A stretch of DNA of 15,819 nt from CAYTUI01 sp964441335 (GTDB taxonomy: Bacteria; Patescibacteriota; Patescibacteriia; UBA1558; 2-01-FULL-52-15): the NCBI GenBank assembly GCA_964441335.1, contig CAYTUI010000032.1, forward strand, positions 1 to 15,819, given 5' to 3'. The stretch's first letter is position 1. Every line of letters begins with the position of its first letter. Positions 1 through 5,116 of the stretch are shown here, piece after piece. A model generated the notes under the pieces. That model saw only the letters and a program-made list of their open reading frames with translations. It did not search any database and had not been told where the DNA came from. Both the position numbers and the translations under genes were made by a program.

Positions 1-122
1 CTTTGCGAGCGGAGCGAAGCAATCTCCATACAGACTCCCGTTTTTGAGATTGCTACCCCCGCTGAGTGCGGTCGCAGTTTCCGGAGTTAATAACCGGAGC
101 TACTAACTATTCCCAACTCAAT
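1..122. other. Intergenic stretch with inverted repeats, no gene seen
   Basis: I see no credible coding region here. AGCAATCTC (18-26) is repeated as its complement GAGATTGCT (46-54), with a looser GC-rich continuation on both sides, so the stretch could fold into an imperfect hairpin. A CCGGAG word is repeated at about 81 and 94. The sequence resembles the degenerate palindromic spacers seen between the ribosomal genes further on. It could also be the end of an element continuing outside the window. Confidence 0.4.
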
Positions 123-160
123 AAAAAATTCCCTCGGCCACTGGCCGAGGGAATTTTTTT
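123..160 (-). terminator. Rho-independent terminator after rplU (likely bidirectional)
   Basis: A 17-bp hairpin is formed by 123-139 and 143-159 with a 3-nt loop. The GC core is CCCTCGGCC/GGCCGAGGG, flanked by A6TT on the left and AATTTTTTT on the right. Read on the minus strand the stem is followed by a U-run immediately after the rplU stop codon (159-161), so rplU ends inside its own terminator. The symmetric A/T flanks mean it could also stop plus-strand transcription. Confidence 0.92.
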
Positions 161-473
161 AAGCTGTAATTTTTTCTATTCTGATTTCGCTGAACTGCTG
201 TCTGTGACCAATCGTCCTCTTATATCTGACTTTGGCCTTGTACTTAACCACTCTAATTTTTTTAGCTTTACCGTCGCGAATAATTGTGGCTTCAACTTTC
301 GCTCCGCTGACAATCGGCTGACCAACAGTAGTCTTGTCCTTACCATCAGACACCAATAAAACATCGGCGAAAACTATTTTACCATCCTTAGCCTTAGGTA
401 ATTTTTCCACGCGCAAAATATCTTTTTCTTTAACTTTATACTGCTTACCGCCGGTTTTTATAATAGCTATCAT
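159..473 (-). CDS. rplU: 50S ribosomal protein L21 (bL21)
   Basis: This 104-residue protein has the bL21 beginning (MIAIIKTGGKQYKV) and the conserved C-terminal basic segment (KYKAKVRYKRTIGHRQ), and its length is normal for the family. It binds 23S rRNA in the large subunit. rplU is usually followed by rpmA (L27) and often obg, but here a terminator overlaps its stop codon, so it is the last gene of its transcript. It lies 20 nt downstream of the U-tract of a structured RNA region (494-610) that has its own promoter. Expression may therefore be controlled by attenuation. No Shine-Dalgarno sequence is visible before the ATG. Confidence 0.97.
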   Translation of the reverse strand: MIAIIKTGGKQYKVKEKDILRVEKLPKAKDGKIVFADVLLVSDGKDKTTVGQPIVSGAKVEATIIRDGKAKKIRVVKYKAKVRYKRTIGHRQQFSEIRIEKITA

Positions 474-493
474 GTCTTTTAATTAATTGATTT

Positions 494-610
494 AAAAAAG
501 GAGGCAGGAACGCTGACCGAGGAAGATTTTGCCTGGAGATCCCGAGCCGGGAGTGTTCCCCTAAATGGTCTCGGAGCCCCATATTCCTCTGTCAGTCAGC
601 GTTCCCACGT
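494..610 (-). ncRNA. Structured ~117-nt RNA: rplU leader/attenuator or separate small RNA
   Basis: A minus-strand promoter (618-646) would start an RNA near 610. Its ends pair: 595-605 with 507-517 gives an 11-bp perfect stem (GGAACGCTGAC/GTCAGCGTTCC). Next, 584-589 pairs with 519-524 (6 bp, after an asymmetric bulge at 590-594). Above that, 570-574 pairs with 542-546, 567-568 with 547-548, and 557-560 with 549-552. The result is a rod of short helices and internal loops. A U6 tract follows at 499-494, 7 nt after the closing stem. The rplU start codon is 20 nt further on. This could be an L21 leader that attenuates transcription or an independent rod-like sRNA. I could not match it to SRP RNA (no GGAA tetraloop with AGCAGCC), nor convincingly to 6S RNA. 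The identity is unknown. Confidence 0.6.
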
Positions 611-617
611 GAGACCG

Positions 618-646
618 AGTATATAATTTTTATCGATTTATGTCAA
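618..646 (-). promoter_or_regulatory. Sigma70-type promoter for the structured RNA and rplU
   Basis: On the minus strand a perfect -35 TTGACA (646-641) is followed by a 17-nt spacer and a -10 TATACT (623-618, five of six consensus bases). The predicted start is near 610-611. The -35 box lies partly inside the last codons of the DUF192 gene, whose stop codon is at 632-630. Confidence 0.8.
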
Positions 647-1076
647 CAGTCTGCCCTACCTCAAGACCAAATTTATCGCTAAAACCGGCTTTTACCTCCA
701 GAACGTAATCAACCGGCTGACTGCCTTGATAAATAGGCAAATTAGCCTGTTGAGCCAAATCTACTGGTGGCAAGACGTTTTTGCTTATCTCTACTACCTT
801 ATTACCGTCTATCCAAATAATGTCCAAAGGTATCAGCATATCTTTCATCCAAAAATTGTAATAATCCCGCCGGGGAAAAATAAATAACATACCCTGATCC
901 CAATCAAGATTCTTTACCCCGGCCAAGCCCTTAGCTAACTGCTCCGGCGTGCTGGCCAATGTTACTTTAACAGTTTGCCCGGCCAGAATGACGGTTGAGG
1001 GAGAAACAAAATCAGGACCGGTTATAACACAACCGGCTAAAAATATTGATGCTAAAAATAAAAAACTAAGTCGCAC
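630..1076 (-). CDS. DUF192-family predicted lipoprotein
   Basis: The protein has 148 residues. Residues 1-16 form a lipoprotein signal peptide: a short hydrophobic stretch ending in the lipobox LAGC, with Cys16 as the predicted lipidated residue. The rest matches DUF192: a TPEQLAKGLAG segment, then DQGMLFIF, FWMKDMLIPLDIIWID and a GxxVDYVLEVKAGF-like strand. DUF192 proteins are small, mostly secreted domains without a well-established function. The GTG start (1076-1074) gives the complete signal peptide and overlaps the upstream transferase gene by 11 nt, which points to translational coupling. The gene ends inside the promoter of the following RNA/rplU unit. Confidence 0.85.
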   Translation of the reverse strand: MRLSFLFLASIFLAGCVITGPDFVSPSTVILAGQTVKVTLASTPEQLAKGLAGVKNLDWDQGMLFIFPRRDYYNFWMKDMLIPLDIIWIDGNKVVEISKNVLPPVDLAQQANLPIYQGSQPVDYVLEVKAGFSDKFGLEVGQTVDINR

Positions 1077-2118
1077 TTTTTTTCTGACGATAAATAATTA
1101 AACCGCCCAAAATTAGCATCAGCCCTAGTAAGACAATTAAAGCCGTGACTTTGCCCTGCGTAGTGGTAAAAAAAGAAACTGATCCGAAAAGTAAGGCGAT
1201 AACAGACATGAAAATAACTACCTGACGCTGGCTTAAACCAAGACGCAATAATCTAAAGTGTAAATGGCCGGTATCCGCAAAAGCTATCTTGCTGTGACTA
1301 AATAACCTTCTAAAGATCACCCAAACAACATCTAACATTGGTAATCCCATAACCAACAGAGCCGTAGCAATTTTACCGCCTGTTAAAATCGCCAAAACAC
1401 CTAAAGCAAAACCAATAAAAGTACTGCCCCCCTCTCCCAAAAAAATCTTGGCCGGATGCCAATTCCAAATTAGAAAACCTAAAATTGAGCCGGCCAAAAT
1501 TATTGATAAATAAGTAGTGGTTGAATTACGGTCGTCCCAGAACAGACTGACCACAAAAATTACCAAACTGGCGATCAAGCCAATTGATGAGGCCAAGCCG
1601 TCCAAACCGTCCAATAATTTTGTGGTATAGGTCATCAGCATCAGCCAGCCAAAAACCAAACCTCCGGCTATTAACAGCGGCCAGTCTTTCAAGTAGAGCA
1701 AGCCACCCAACGGATTGGTAATATAGCCGACTTTCAAACCACAGGCGATAATTACCAAGCTCGCCAGCACCGGAAAAAATAACGACTGCCACCATTTGAG
1801 CTTAAATTTATCGTCCAGAGATCCGCCGATCATCAACAACAAACCGCTGATAAAAAATCCGCCCAGTAACAACGGGCTGACTTTTTCATCAGGCATTTGC
1901 CCTTGCCAAAACATGATGGCGGTTATTATTAACATCGCTAAATAAACGGACCAGCCACCAAGTAACGGCATGGGTTGTCGATGAATTTTACGGGGGTCAG
2001 GTGACGGCCAATCCAACACTTTAAATTTAATGGCGGCCTGACGAACAGCCAGAGTTAAAACCCAGCTTAACGCGGCTGACAACAGGAATAAAAAAAATAT
2101 ACTAGGCGTGAGAAGCAT
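1066..2118 (-). CDS. MraY/WecA-like polyprenyl-phosphate glycosylphosphotransferase
   Basis: This is a 350-residue polytopic membrane protein of glycosyltransferase family 4. Such enzymes transfer a sugar-1-phosphate from a UDP-sugar to undecaprenyl phosphate at the inner face of the membrane, starting peptidoglycan or surface polysaccharide synthesis. Visible motifs are D102-D103 in DDKFKL, LLDGLDGLAS with D170 and D173, HPAKIFLGEGGS (221-232), and a WecA-like TGHLHFRLLRLG near 283-294. The usual FMGDxGS Asp is Glu229 here. The His-rich C-terminal motif favours the WecA/TagO side over true MraY, but the acceptor sugar cannot be read from sequence. The start codon overlaps ruvX by 17 nt and the stop overlaps the DUF192 gene by 11 nt, so it sits in the middle of a tightly coupled operon. 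Confidence 0.88.
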   Translation of the reverse strand: MLLTPSIFFLFLLSAALSWVLTLAVRQAAIKFKVLDWPSPDPRKIHRQPMPLLGGWSVYLAMLIITAIMFWQGQMPDEKVSPLLLGGFFISGLLLMIGGSLDDKFKLKWWQSLFFPVLASLVIIACGLKVGYITNPLGGLLYLKDWPLLIAGGLVFGWLMLMTYTTKLLDGLDGLASSIGLIASLVIFVVSLFWDDRNSTTTYLSIILAGSILGFLIWNWHPAKIFLGEGGSTFIGFALGVLAILTGGKIATALLVMGLPMLDVVWVIFRRLFSHSKIAFADTGHLHFRLLRLGLSQRQVVIFMSVIALLFGSVSFFTTTQGKVTALIVLLGLMLILGGLIIYRQKKSAT

Positions 2119-2494
2119 TTTGTCTATCTATATATGTTTGTAAAATAAGAGCGGCTGATTTATCATCCAACTGCTGTCTGCGGCCGGTCTCTTTAGTCAC
2201 CATTGTTGATGTTAAGCGCTCATCTTCAGTCACCACATCAACATTCAAAACTGCCCGCAGACTATCTACAAACTGTTCTGTTAAATCAGTTCTCTCGGTC
2301 ACTTTACCCTGAAAACTAACGGGCAGACCGACAACAATCAAATTAATTTCTTGCTCTATGACAATTTTCTTGAGCTCGGTAATTAAATTATCCAAACCCT
2401 TGTTAACTAATATTTTCCAAGCCACCGCCGGACCACGGGCTTCAGCAATCGCTAACCCCACTCTTTTATCGCCGTAATCAATGCCTAAATACAT
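2102..2494 (-). CDS. ruvX: YqgF/RuvX family nuclease (pre-16S rRNA processing / Holliday junction resolvase-like)
   Basis: The protein has 130 residues and an RNase H-like fold. It begins with the family motif GIDYGDKRVGLA, which contains the first catalytic Asp (D6). VVGLPVSFQGK follows near 54-64, then EDERLTS with E92 and DDKSAALILQ with the final acidic pair D110-D111, so the full active site appears present. In E. coli YqgF trims the 5' end of 16S rRNA; a recombination role has also been proposed. The start codon lies 1 nt after the map stop codon, and the end overlaps the next gene by 17 nt. No Shine-Dalgarno is visible, so coupled translation is likely. Confidence 0.95.
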   Translation of the reverse strand: MYLGIDYGDKRVGLAIAEARGPAVAWKILVNKGLDNLITELKKIVIEQEINLIVVGLPVSFQGKVTERTDLTEQFVDSLRAVLNVDVVTEDERLTSTMVTKETGRRQQLDDKSAALILQTYIDRQNASHA

Positions 2495-2495
2495 A

Positions 2496-3245
2496 TTATT
2501 TTGTTAACACCCTAGCACCTTTATCAGTCACTGCCACTGTTTCTTCAAAATGGGCCGCTAAAGAGCCATCAAGCGTTAAAGCGTCCCAGCCATTATCGGC
2601 AATCCTGATCTGCCAATCGCCAGCTACAACCATCGGCTCCGGACAAATGACCATACCCGGCCGCAAAATCACACCCTTGTCATGAGCCTCAAAATTAGGA
2701 ATAGCCGGTTCTTCATGAACCCGATGTCCGACACCGTGGCCGACAAAATCTCTGATCACCCCGAAACCTTGGCCTTCCAAATAATCCTGAATTATTCTGC
2801 CAAGTGCATTGGTATTAACGCCGGGCTTAATATTTTTGACAAATAAATTTACAGCTTCTTTGGTGGCGTCAATCAGTTTTTGCGCAGCCGGACTAATTTT
2901 ACCGACAGCAACAGTGACTGCCATATCAGTATATAACCCTTTATACTTCCAGCCGATATCCAAAGAAACGATGTCGCCGTCTTTCAAAGGTTTGTTTGTG
3001 GCGATGCCGTGAACCACGCAATTATTTACCGAGACGCACAAACCATTGGGATATGGCGGTTGTCCGTAATTTTTAAAAGCCAGCTCCCCGCCTTTGGCCA
3101 GCATTAATTCTTCAGCTAACTTATTTAGTTCTATACCAGTTACACCGGGCTTTACTTGCAGACTGACTTGAGACAAAATTTTATTAAGTAAAGCGCCGCC
3201 TTCAGCCAAAATCTCAATTTCGGCTGGCGTCTTTATTAAACTCAT
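2496..3245 (-). CDS. map: Methionine aminopeptidase, type I
   Basis: This 249-residue enzyme removes the initiator methionine from new proteins. All five expected metal ligands are visible: D96 and D107 in SLDIGWKYKGLYTDMA, H170 in VGHGVGH, E203 in PGMVICPEP and E234 in AHFEETVAVT. The substrate-side histidines H79 (VVHGIA) and H177 (HEEP) are present too. Length and layout fit type Ia. The start ATG overlaps the adk stop in an ATGA arrangement. adk-map is the classic continuation of the spc operon after secY, but here secY is separated from adk by a terminator and an inserted plus-strand cassette. The usual infA-rpmJ-rpsM genes do not follow. Confidence 0.97.
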   Translation of the reverse strand: MSLIKTPAEIEILAEGGALLNKILSQVSLQVKPGVTGIELNKLAEELMLAKGGELAFKNYGQPPYPNGLCVSVNNCVVHGIATNKPLKDGDIVSLDIGWKYKGLYTDMAVTVAVGKISPAAQKLIDATKEAVNLFVKNIKPGVNTNALGRIIQDYLEGQGFGVIRDFVGHGVGHRVHEEPAIPNFEAHDKGVILRPGMVICPEPMVVAGDWQIRIADNGWDALTLDGSLAAHFEETVAVTDKGARVLTK

Positions 3246-3883
3246 AGTTTTGACAGTTCCTTTTCTAAATCCTCAAAAACTTTGGCAATCGGCTGCTCAC
3301 CGTCTATGTCAATTAATTTATGGCTCTGACGATAAGAATCCAAAACTTCAGCTGTTTCCGTATGGTAAATTTTCAAACGATTTAAAATCGCTTGTTCTTC
3401 GTCGTCGTCTCTTTTTGTTAATGTAGATCCGTCAACATCGCAGATACCCGGCTGTTTACTGGGGTTGGTTTTGGAATTATATATATGTCCCTGTGGACAA
3501 ATCAAACGGTATAAAGTTCTGTTTAAAGCTTCCTGTTGACCGATATTAAAAACCACCACCGCATCCAGAGCGATTACCTTTCTCATGTCTTGAACCTGAC
3601 CATGATTACGGGGAAAGCCGTCCAGAATAAAACCTTGTCCTTCTTTAAGCGTGGCCAGATGCTGTTTCAAAATATCAATCGTTAATTCATTGGGAACCAA
3701 ATCACCTTTGTCAAGAATGACTTTTATTTTTTCTCCCAACTCGCCGCCCTGATCAGCCACCGTTCTCAACATCTTGCCCATGCCCAAAACCGCATAGTCA
3801 AATTTCTCCTGCATTAAAGCGGCCTGGGTGCCTTTGCCGGAACCTTGCGGACCTTGAAAACTTAGTCGTAGATTTTTTCTCAT
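3242..3883 (-). CDS. adk: Adenylate kinase
   Basis: This 213-residue cytosolic enzyme interconverts ATP + AMP and 2 ADP. The P-loop GPQGSGKGTQ (11-20), the AMP-site motif ILDGFPRN (86-93) and the LID region from about 126 to 160, closing with KRDDD, identify it, and the length is typical of long-LID adenylate kinases. Two features are divergent. The usual STGDMLR is GMGKMLR (34-40). The LID zinc knuckle, normally Cys-x2-Cys...Cys-x2-Cys, has only C129 and C148 in place, with H133 close to the second site and D151 at the fourth. The stop codon overlaps the map start. A plausible own promoter lies at 4032-4060; no SD is visible before the ATG. Confidence 0.95.
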   Translation of the reverse strand: MRKNLRLSFQGPQGSGKGTQAALMQEKFDYAVLGMGKMLRTVADQGGELGEKIKVILDKGDLVPNELTIDILKQHLATLKEGQGFILDGFPRNHGQVQDMRKVIALDAVVVFNIGQQEALNRTLYRLICPQGHIYNSKTNPSKQPGICDVDGSTLTKRDDDEEQAILNRLKIYHTETAEVLDSYRQSHKLIDIDGEQPIAKVFEDLEKELSKL

Positions 3884-4031
3884 TGCTTGTTATTAGGTAT
3901 TAGGTGTTAGGTGTTAGGAGCTAGGGATTAGGTATTTGGATTTAGACGACGTTTCGTCACTTTCCTCATAACTTCGCCCAGAGGGCGATCAGGTCGGATG
4001 ACCTGACATTCCTCATAACTAACCCCTGCTC
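3884..4031. repeat. Word-repeat spacer with a double mini-hairpin upstream of adk
   Basis: ATTAGGT/GTTAGGT words fill 3890-3935. A short hairpin (GACGA/TCGTC) lies near 3946-3959. The 12-nt direct repeat TTCCTCATAACT occurs at 3962-3973 and 4009-4020. Between the two copies sit two tandem hairpins: CGCCC/GGGCG (3975-3987) and TCAGGTC/GACCTGA (3989-4006). The arrangement resembles the spacer at 10845-10965. It would be in the 5' leader of the adk transcript. Confidence 0.7.
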
Positions 4032-4060
4032 ATTTTACCCAATAAAGGTCTATTAAACAA
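4032..4060 (-). promoter_or_regulatory. Possible promoter for adk-map-ruvX operon
   Basis: On the minus strand, TTGTTT (4060-4055) and TAAAAT (4037-4032) are 17 nt apart. The -10 is good, the -35 only half matches. It is divergent from, and about 20 bp from, the cassette promoter. A promoter is needed here because secY transcription appears to be terminated at about 5056-5078. Confidence 0.45.
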
Positions 4061-4080
4061 GCGTTGAATAATCCCAACCA

Positions 4081-4109
4081 TTGACAGGATACTAATAAAG
4101 TGATATAAA
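4081..4109 (+). promoter_or_regulatory. Near-consensus sigma70-type promoter of the plus-strand cassette
   Basis: A perfect -35 TTGACA (4081-4086), a 17-nt spacer and a -10 TATAAA (4104-4109) put the transcription start near 4116, about 36 nt before the first cassette start codon. It is the best plus-strand promoter I found in the window and sits exactly ahead of the only convincing plus-strand genes. Confidence 0.85.
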
Positions 4110-4151
4110 TTGAAAACTATTTGTCCTTTAGCCCAAACCAAGGAGTGCACG

Positions 4152-4391
4152 ATGACCATCGAGATTCGTGACGGAAGCCACAGCATACCCCCATATGAAG
4201 GGGTCACGGCTCCGCAAGTCAATGATCTGAAGAATGTTTTCTTCAACCATCTTGGTCATTGCAGCATTTCGGAGAAGGACCTAGCTGTCTTGCTTCGCAA
4301 CATCAAACTTCTCGACCAGCTAGGAACCGCCTGGATGAAGGAACTCAAGGAGAAAATCGAGGCCGCCAAACAGGCTGCCGCCAGAACGTAG
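4152..4391 (+). CDS. Small unrecognised protein, cassette gene 1
   Basis: The protein has 79 residues and I do not recognise its family. I chose the ATG at 4152 because AAGGAG (4140-4145) lies 6 nt before it; an in-frame TTG at 4110 would overlap the promoter. Residues 1-20 look like a strand/turn segment (IEIRDGSHSIPPYEG). The remainder is predicted mostly helical, with a Lys/Glu/Ala-rich amphipathic C-terminus from about 62. There is no signal peptide or membrane segment. Third codon positions are often G or C, unlike the flanking A/T-rich genes. It is the first of three plus-strand genes between one promoter and one terminator. Confidence 0.75.
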   Translation: MTIEIRDGSHSIPPYEGVTAPQVNDLKNVFFNHLGHCSISEKDLAVLLRNIKLLDQLGTAWMKELKEKIEAAKQAAART

Positions 4392-4429
4392 ACAAGGTCA
4401 CACAACACCACACGTCACAAGGAGGGAAC

Positions 4430-4726
4430 GTGAAAAGAAAGAAGAAAGTTCCGATCTTCGCTCAGCTCGGCTGCGCAGACTGGGGCGAGATGGAAGAGCT
4501 TGTCTGTCGAGCAGAAAGTGAGAAGATCATCACTCTGATTGGCCTGGAACTTTTGGCCAGGCGCTTCAACTGGCACGACTACAAAGGCCGACGAGTCGTC
4601 AGGATCAAACCCTACTTCGACATCGCAGAAAATGCGGGCGTCGCTGTCGTGGCCATCCAGTCGCGCATCCAAGATGACCTCGCCAAGATCAAGGAATGGC
4701 AGATGCGTTCCTCAACGCCACGATGA
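4430..4726 (+). CDS. Small unrecognised basic protein, cassette gene 2
   Basis: The protein has 98 residues with a GTG start at 4430. The start is supported by AAGGAGGG (4419-4426) just upstream; the reading frame is open further back but that part overlaps gene 1. The N-terminus is strongly basic (VKRKKKVP). It is followed by an acidic helix around 18-32, a mixed segment with RRFNWHDYKGRRVVRIKPYF (45-64), and a helical C-terminus. No known domain is recognised. The basic start and RRVVRIK patch could suit nucleic-acid binding, but that is only a guess. Codon use is GC-rich like gene 1; the intergenic gap is 38 nt. Confidence 0.72.
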   Translation: MKRKKKVPIFAQLGCADWGEMEELVCRAESEKIITLIGLELLARRFNWHDYKGRRVVRIKPYFDIAENAGVAVVAIQSRIQDDLAKIKEWQMRSSTPR

Positions 4727-4768
4727 TTAGTCTCTGTTCCTAAGTAAGCAGAAGAAGGAGGGCAAACC

Positions 4769-4984
4769 ATGTCGTGTCACGAAGCACATGCGGGCAGAAT
4801 CTTTCTGCAAGCGTCTGACCAGGCCAAGGAAGCCGGCCTGAAGGCGGCCAACTTGGTCCGCCGCGTCCCGGGTGAGTCAGTGGAAAAGCACTACCACCGG
4901 GCTTTGGGCGCCTATCAGGCCGCCCAAGCCGAGGTCTTCAACGCCGAACTGGATCGGCAGATGGTTGCCGAGGCTCTGACGTAG
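4769..4984 (+). CDS. Small unrecognised helical protein, cassette gene 3
   Basis: This 71-residue protein has an ATG at 4769 preceded by AAGGAGG (4755-4761) at a 7-nt distance. The sequence is rich in Ala, Glu, Gln and Lys and should be almost entirely alpha-helical, perhaps two helices broken near VRRVPGES (31-38). An early Cys3-His4 and three further His residues are visible, but no metal motif can be claimed. I recognise no family. GC is high (39 of 60 bases in 4861-4920 by hand count). The cassette terminator follows 18 nt after the stop codon. Confidence 0.72.
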   Translation: MSCHEAHAGRIFLQASDQAKEAGLKAANLVRRVPGESVEKHYHRALGAYQAAQAEVFNAELDRQMVAEALT

Positions 4985-5002
4985 AGCCGACGTCAACATC
5001 GC

Positions 5003-5053
5003 CCGTCCGTAGGTACAAGTCACGACTTGTACCTACGGACGGTTCTTTTTTTT
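5003..5053 (+). terminator. Strong rho-independent terminator of the plus-strand cassette
   Basis: There is a perfect 18-bp stem (5003-5020 with 5025-5042) with a CACG loop, followed by TTCTTTTTTTTT (5043-5053). No T-run exists on the other side of the stem, so it acts only on plus-strand transcription. It closes the three-gene cassette. Confidence 0.95.
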
Positions 5054-5055
5054 AC

Positions 5056-5078
5056 AAAAAAACTGCCCTCTTGGACAG
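5056..5078 (-). terminator. Rho-independent terminator after secY
   Basis: On the minus strand CTGTCC-AAGA-GGGCAG (5078-5063, six pairs including one G-U) is followed by U7 (5062-5056). It lies 39 nt after the secY stop codon, back to back with the cassette terminator. It would end the S10-spc transcript before the cassette. Confidence 0.75.
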
Positions 5079-5116
5079 CCTCAATCCTACTAGCTACTAG
5101 CTACTACCTATCAAAA
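5079..5116. repeat. Residual CTACTAGCTAC word-repeat spacer after secY
   Basis: Repeated CTACTAG/CTAC words (5087-5110) resemble the right arm of the palindromic spacers elsewhere in the operon. The complementary word family (GCTAGGGATTAGG) lies at 3921-3935, on the far side of the cassette. This would fit insertion of the cassette into an ordinary secY-adk spacer, but the arms are too degenerate to prove it. Confidence 0.5.

Noticed and set aside
494..610. Structured RNA as SRP (4.5S) RNA
   Set aside because: The GGAA tetraloop with the conserved AGCAGCC/CAGG internal loop is absent on both strands.
4110..4151. TTG at 4110 as the start of cassette gene 1
   Set aside because: It overlaps the -10 box region and lies before the expected transcription start; the ATG at 4152 has a strong SD at 6 nt.
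4415..4672. Minus-strand open frame opposite cassette gene 2
   Set aside because: It has no promoter or SD of its own, while the plus-strand frame has a promoter, SD and terminator in agreement.
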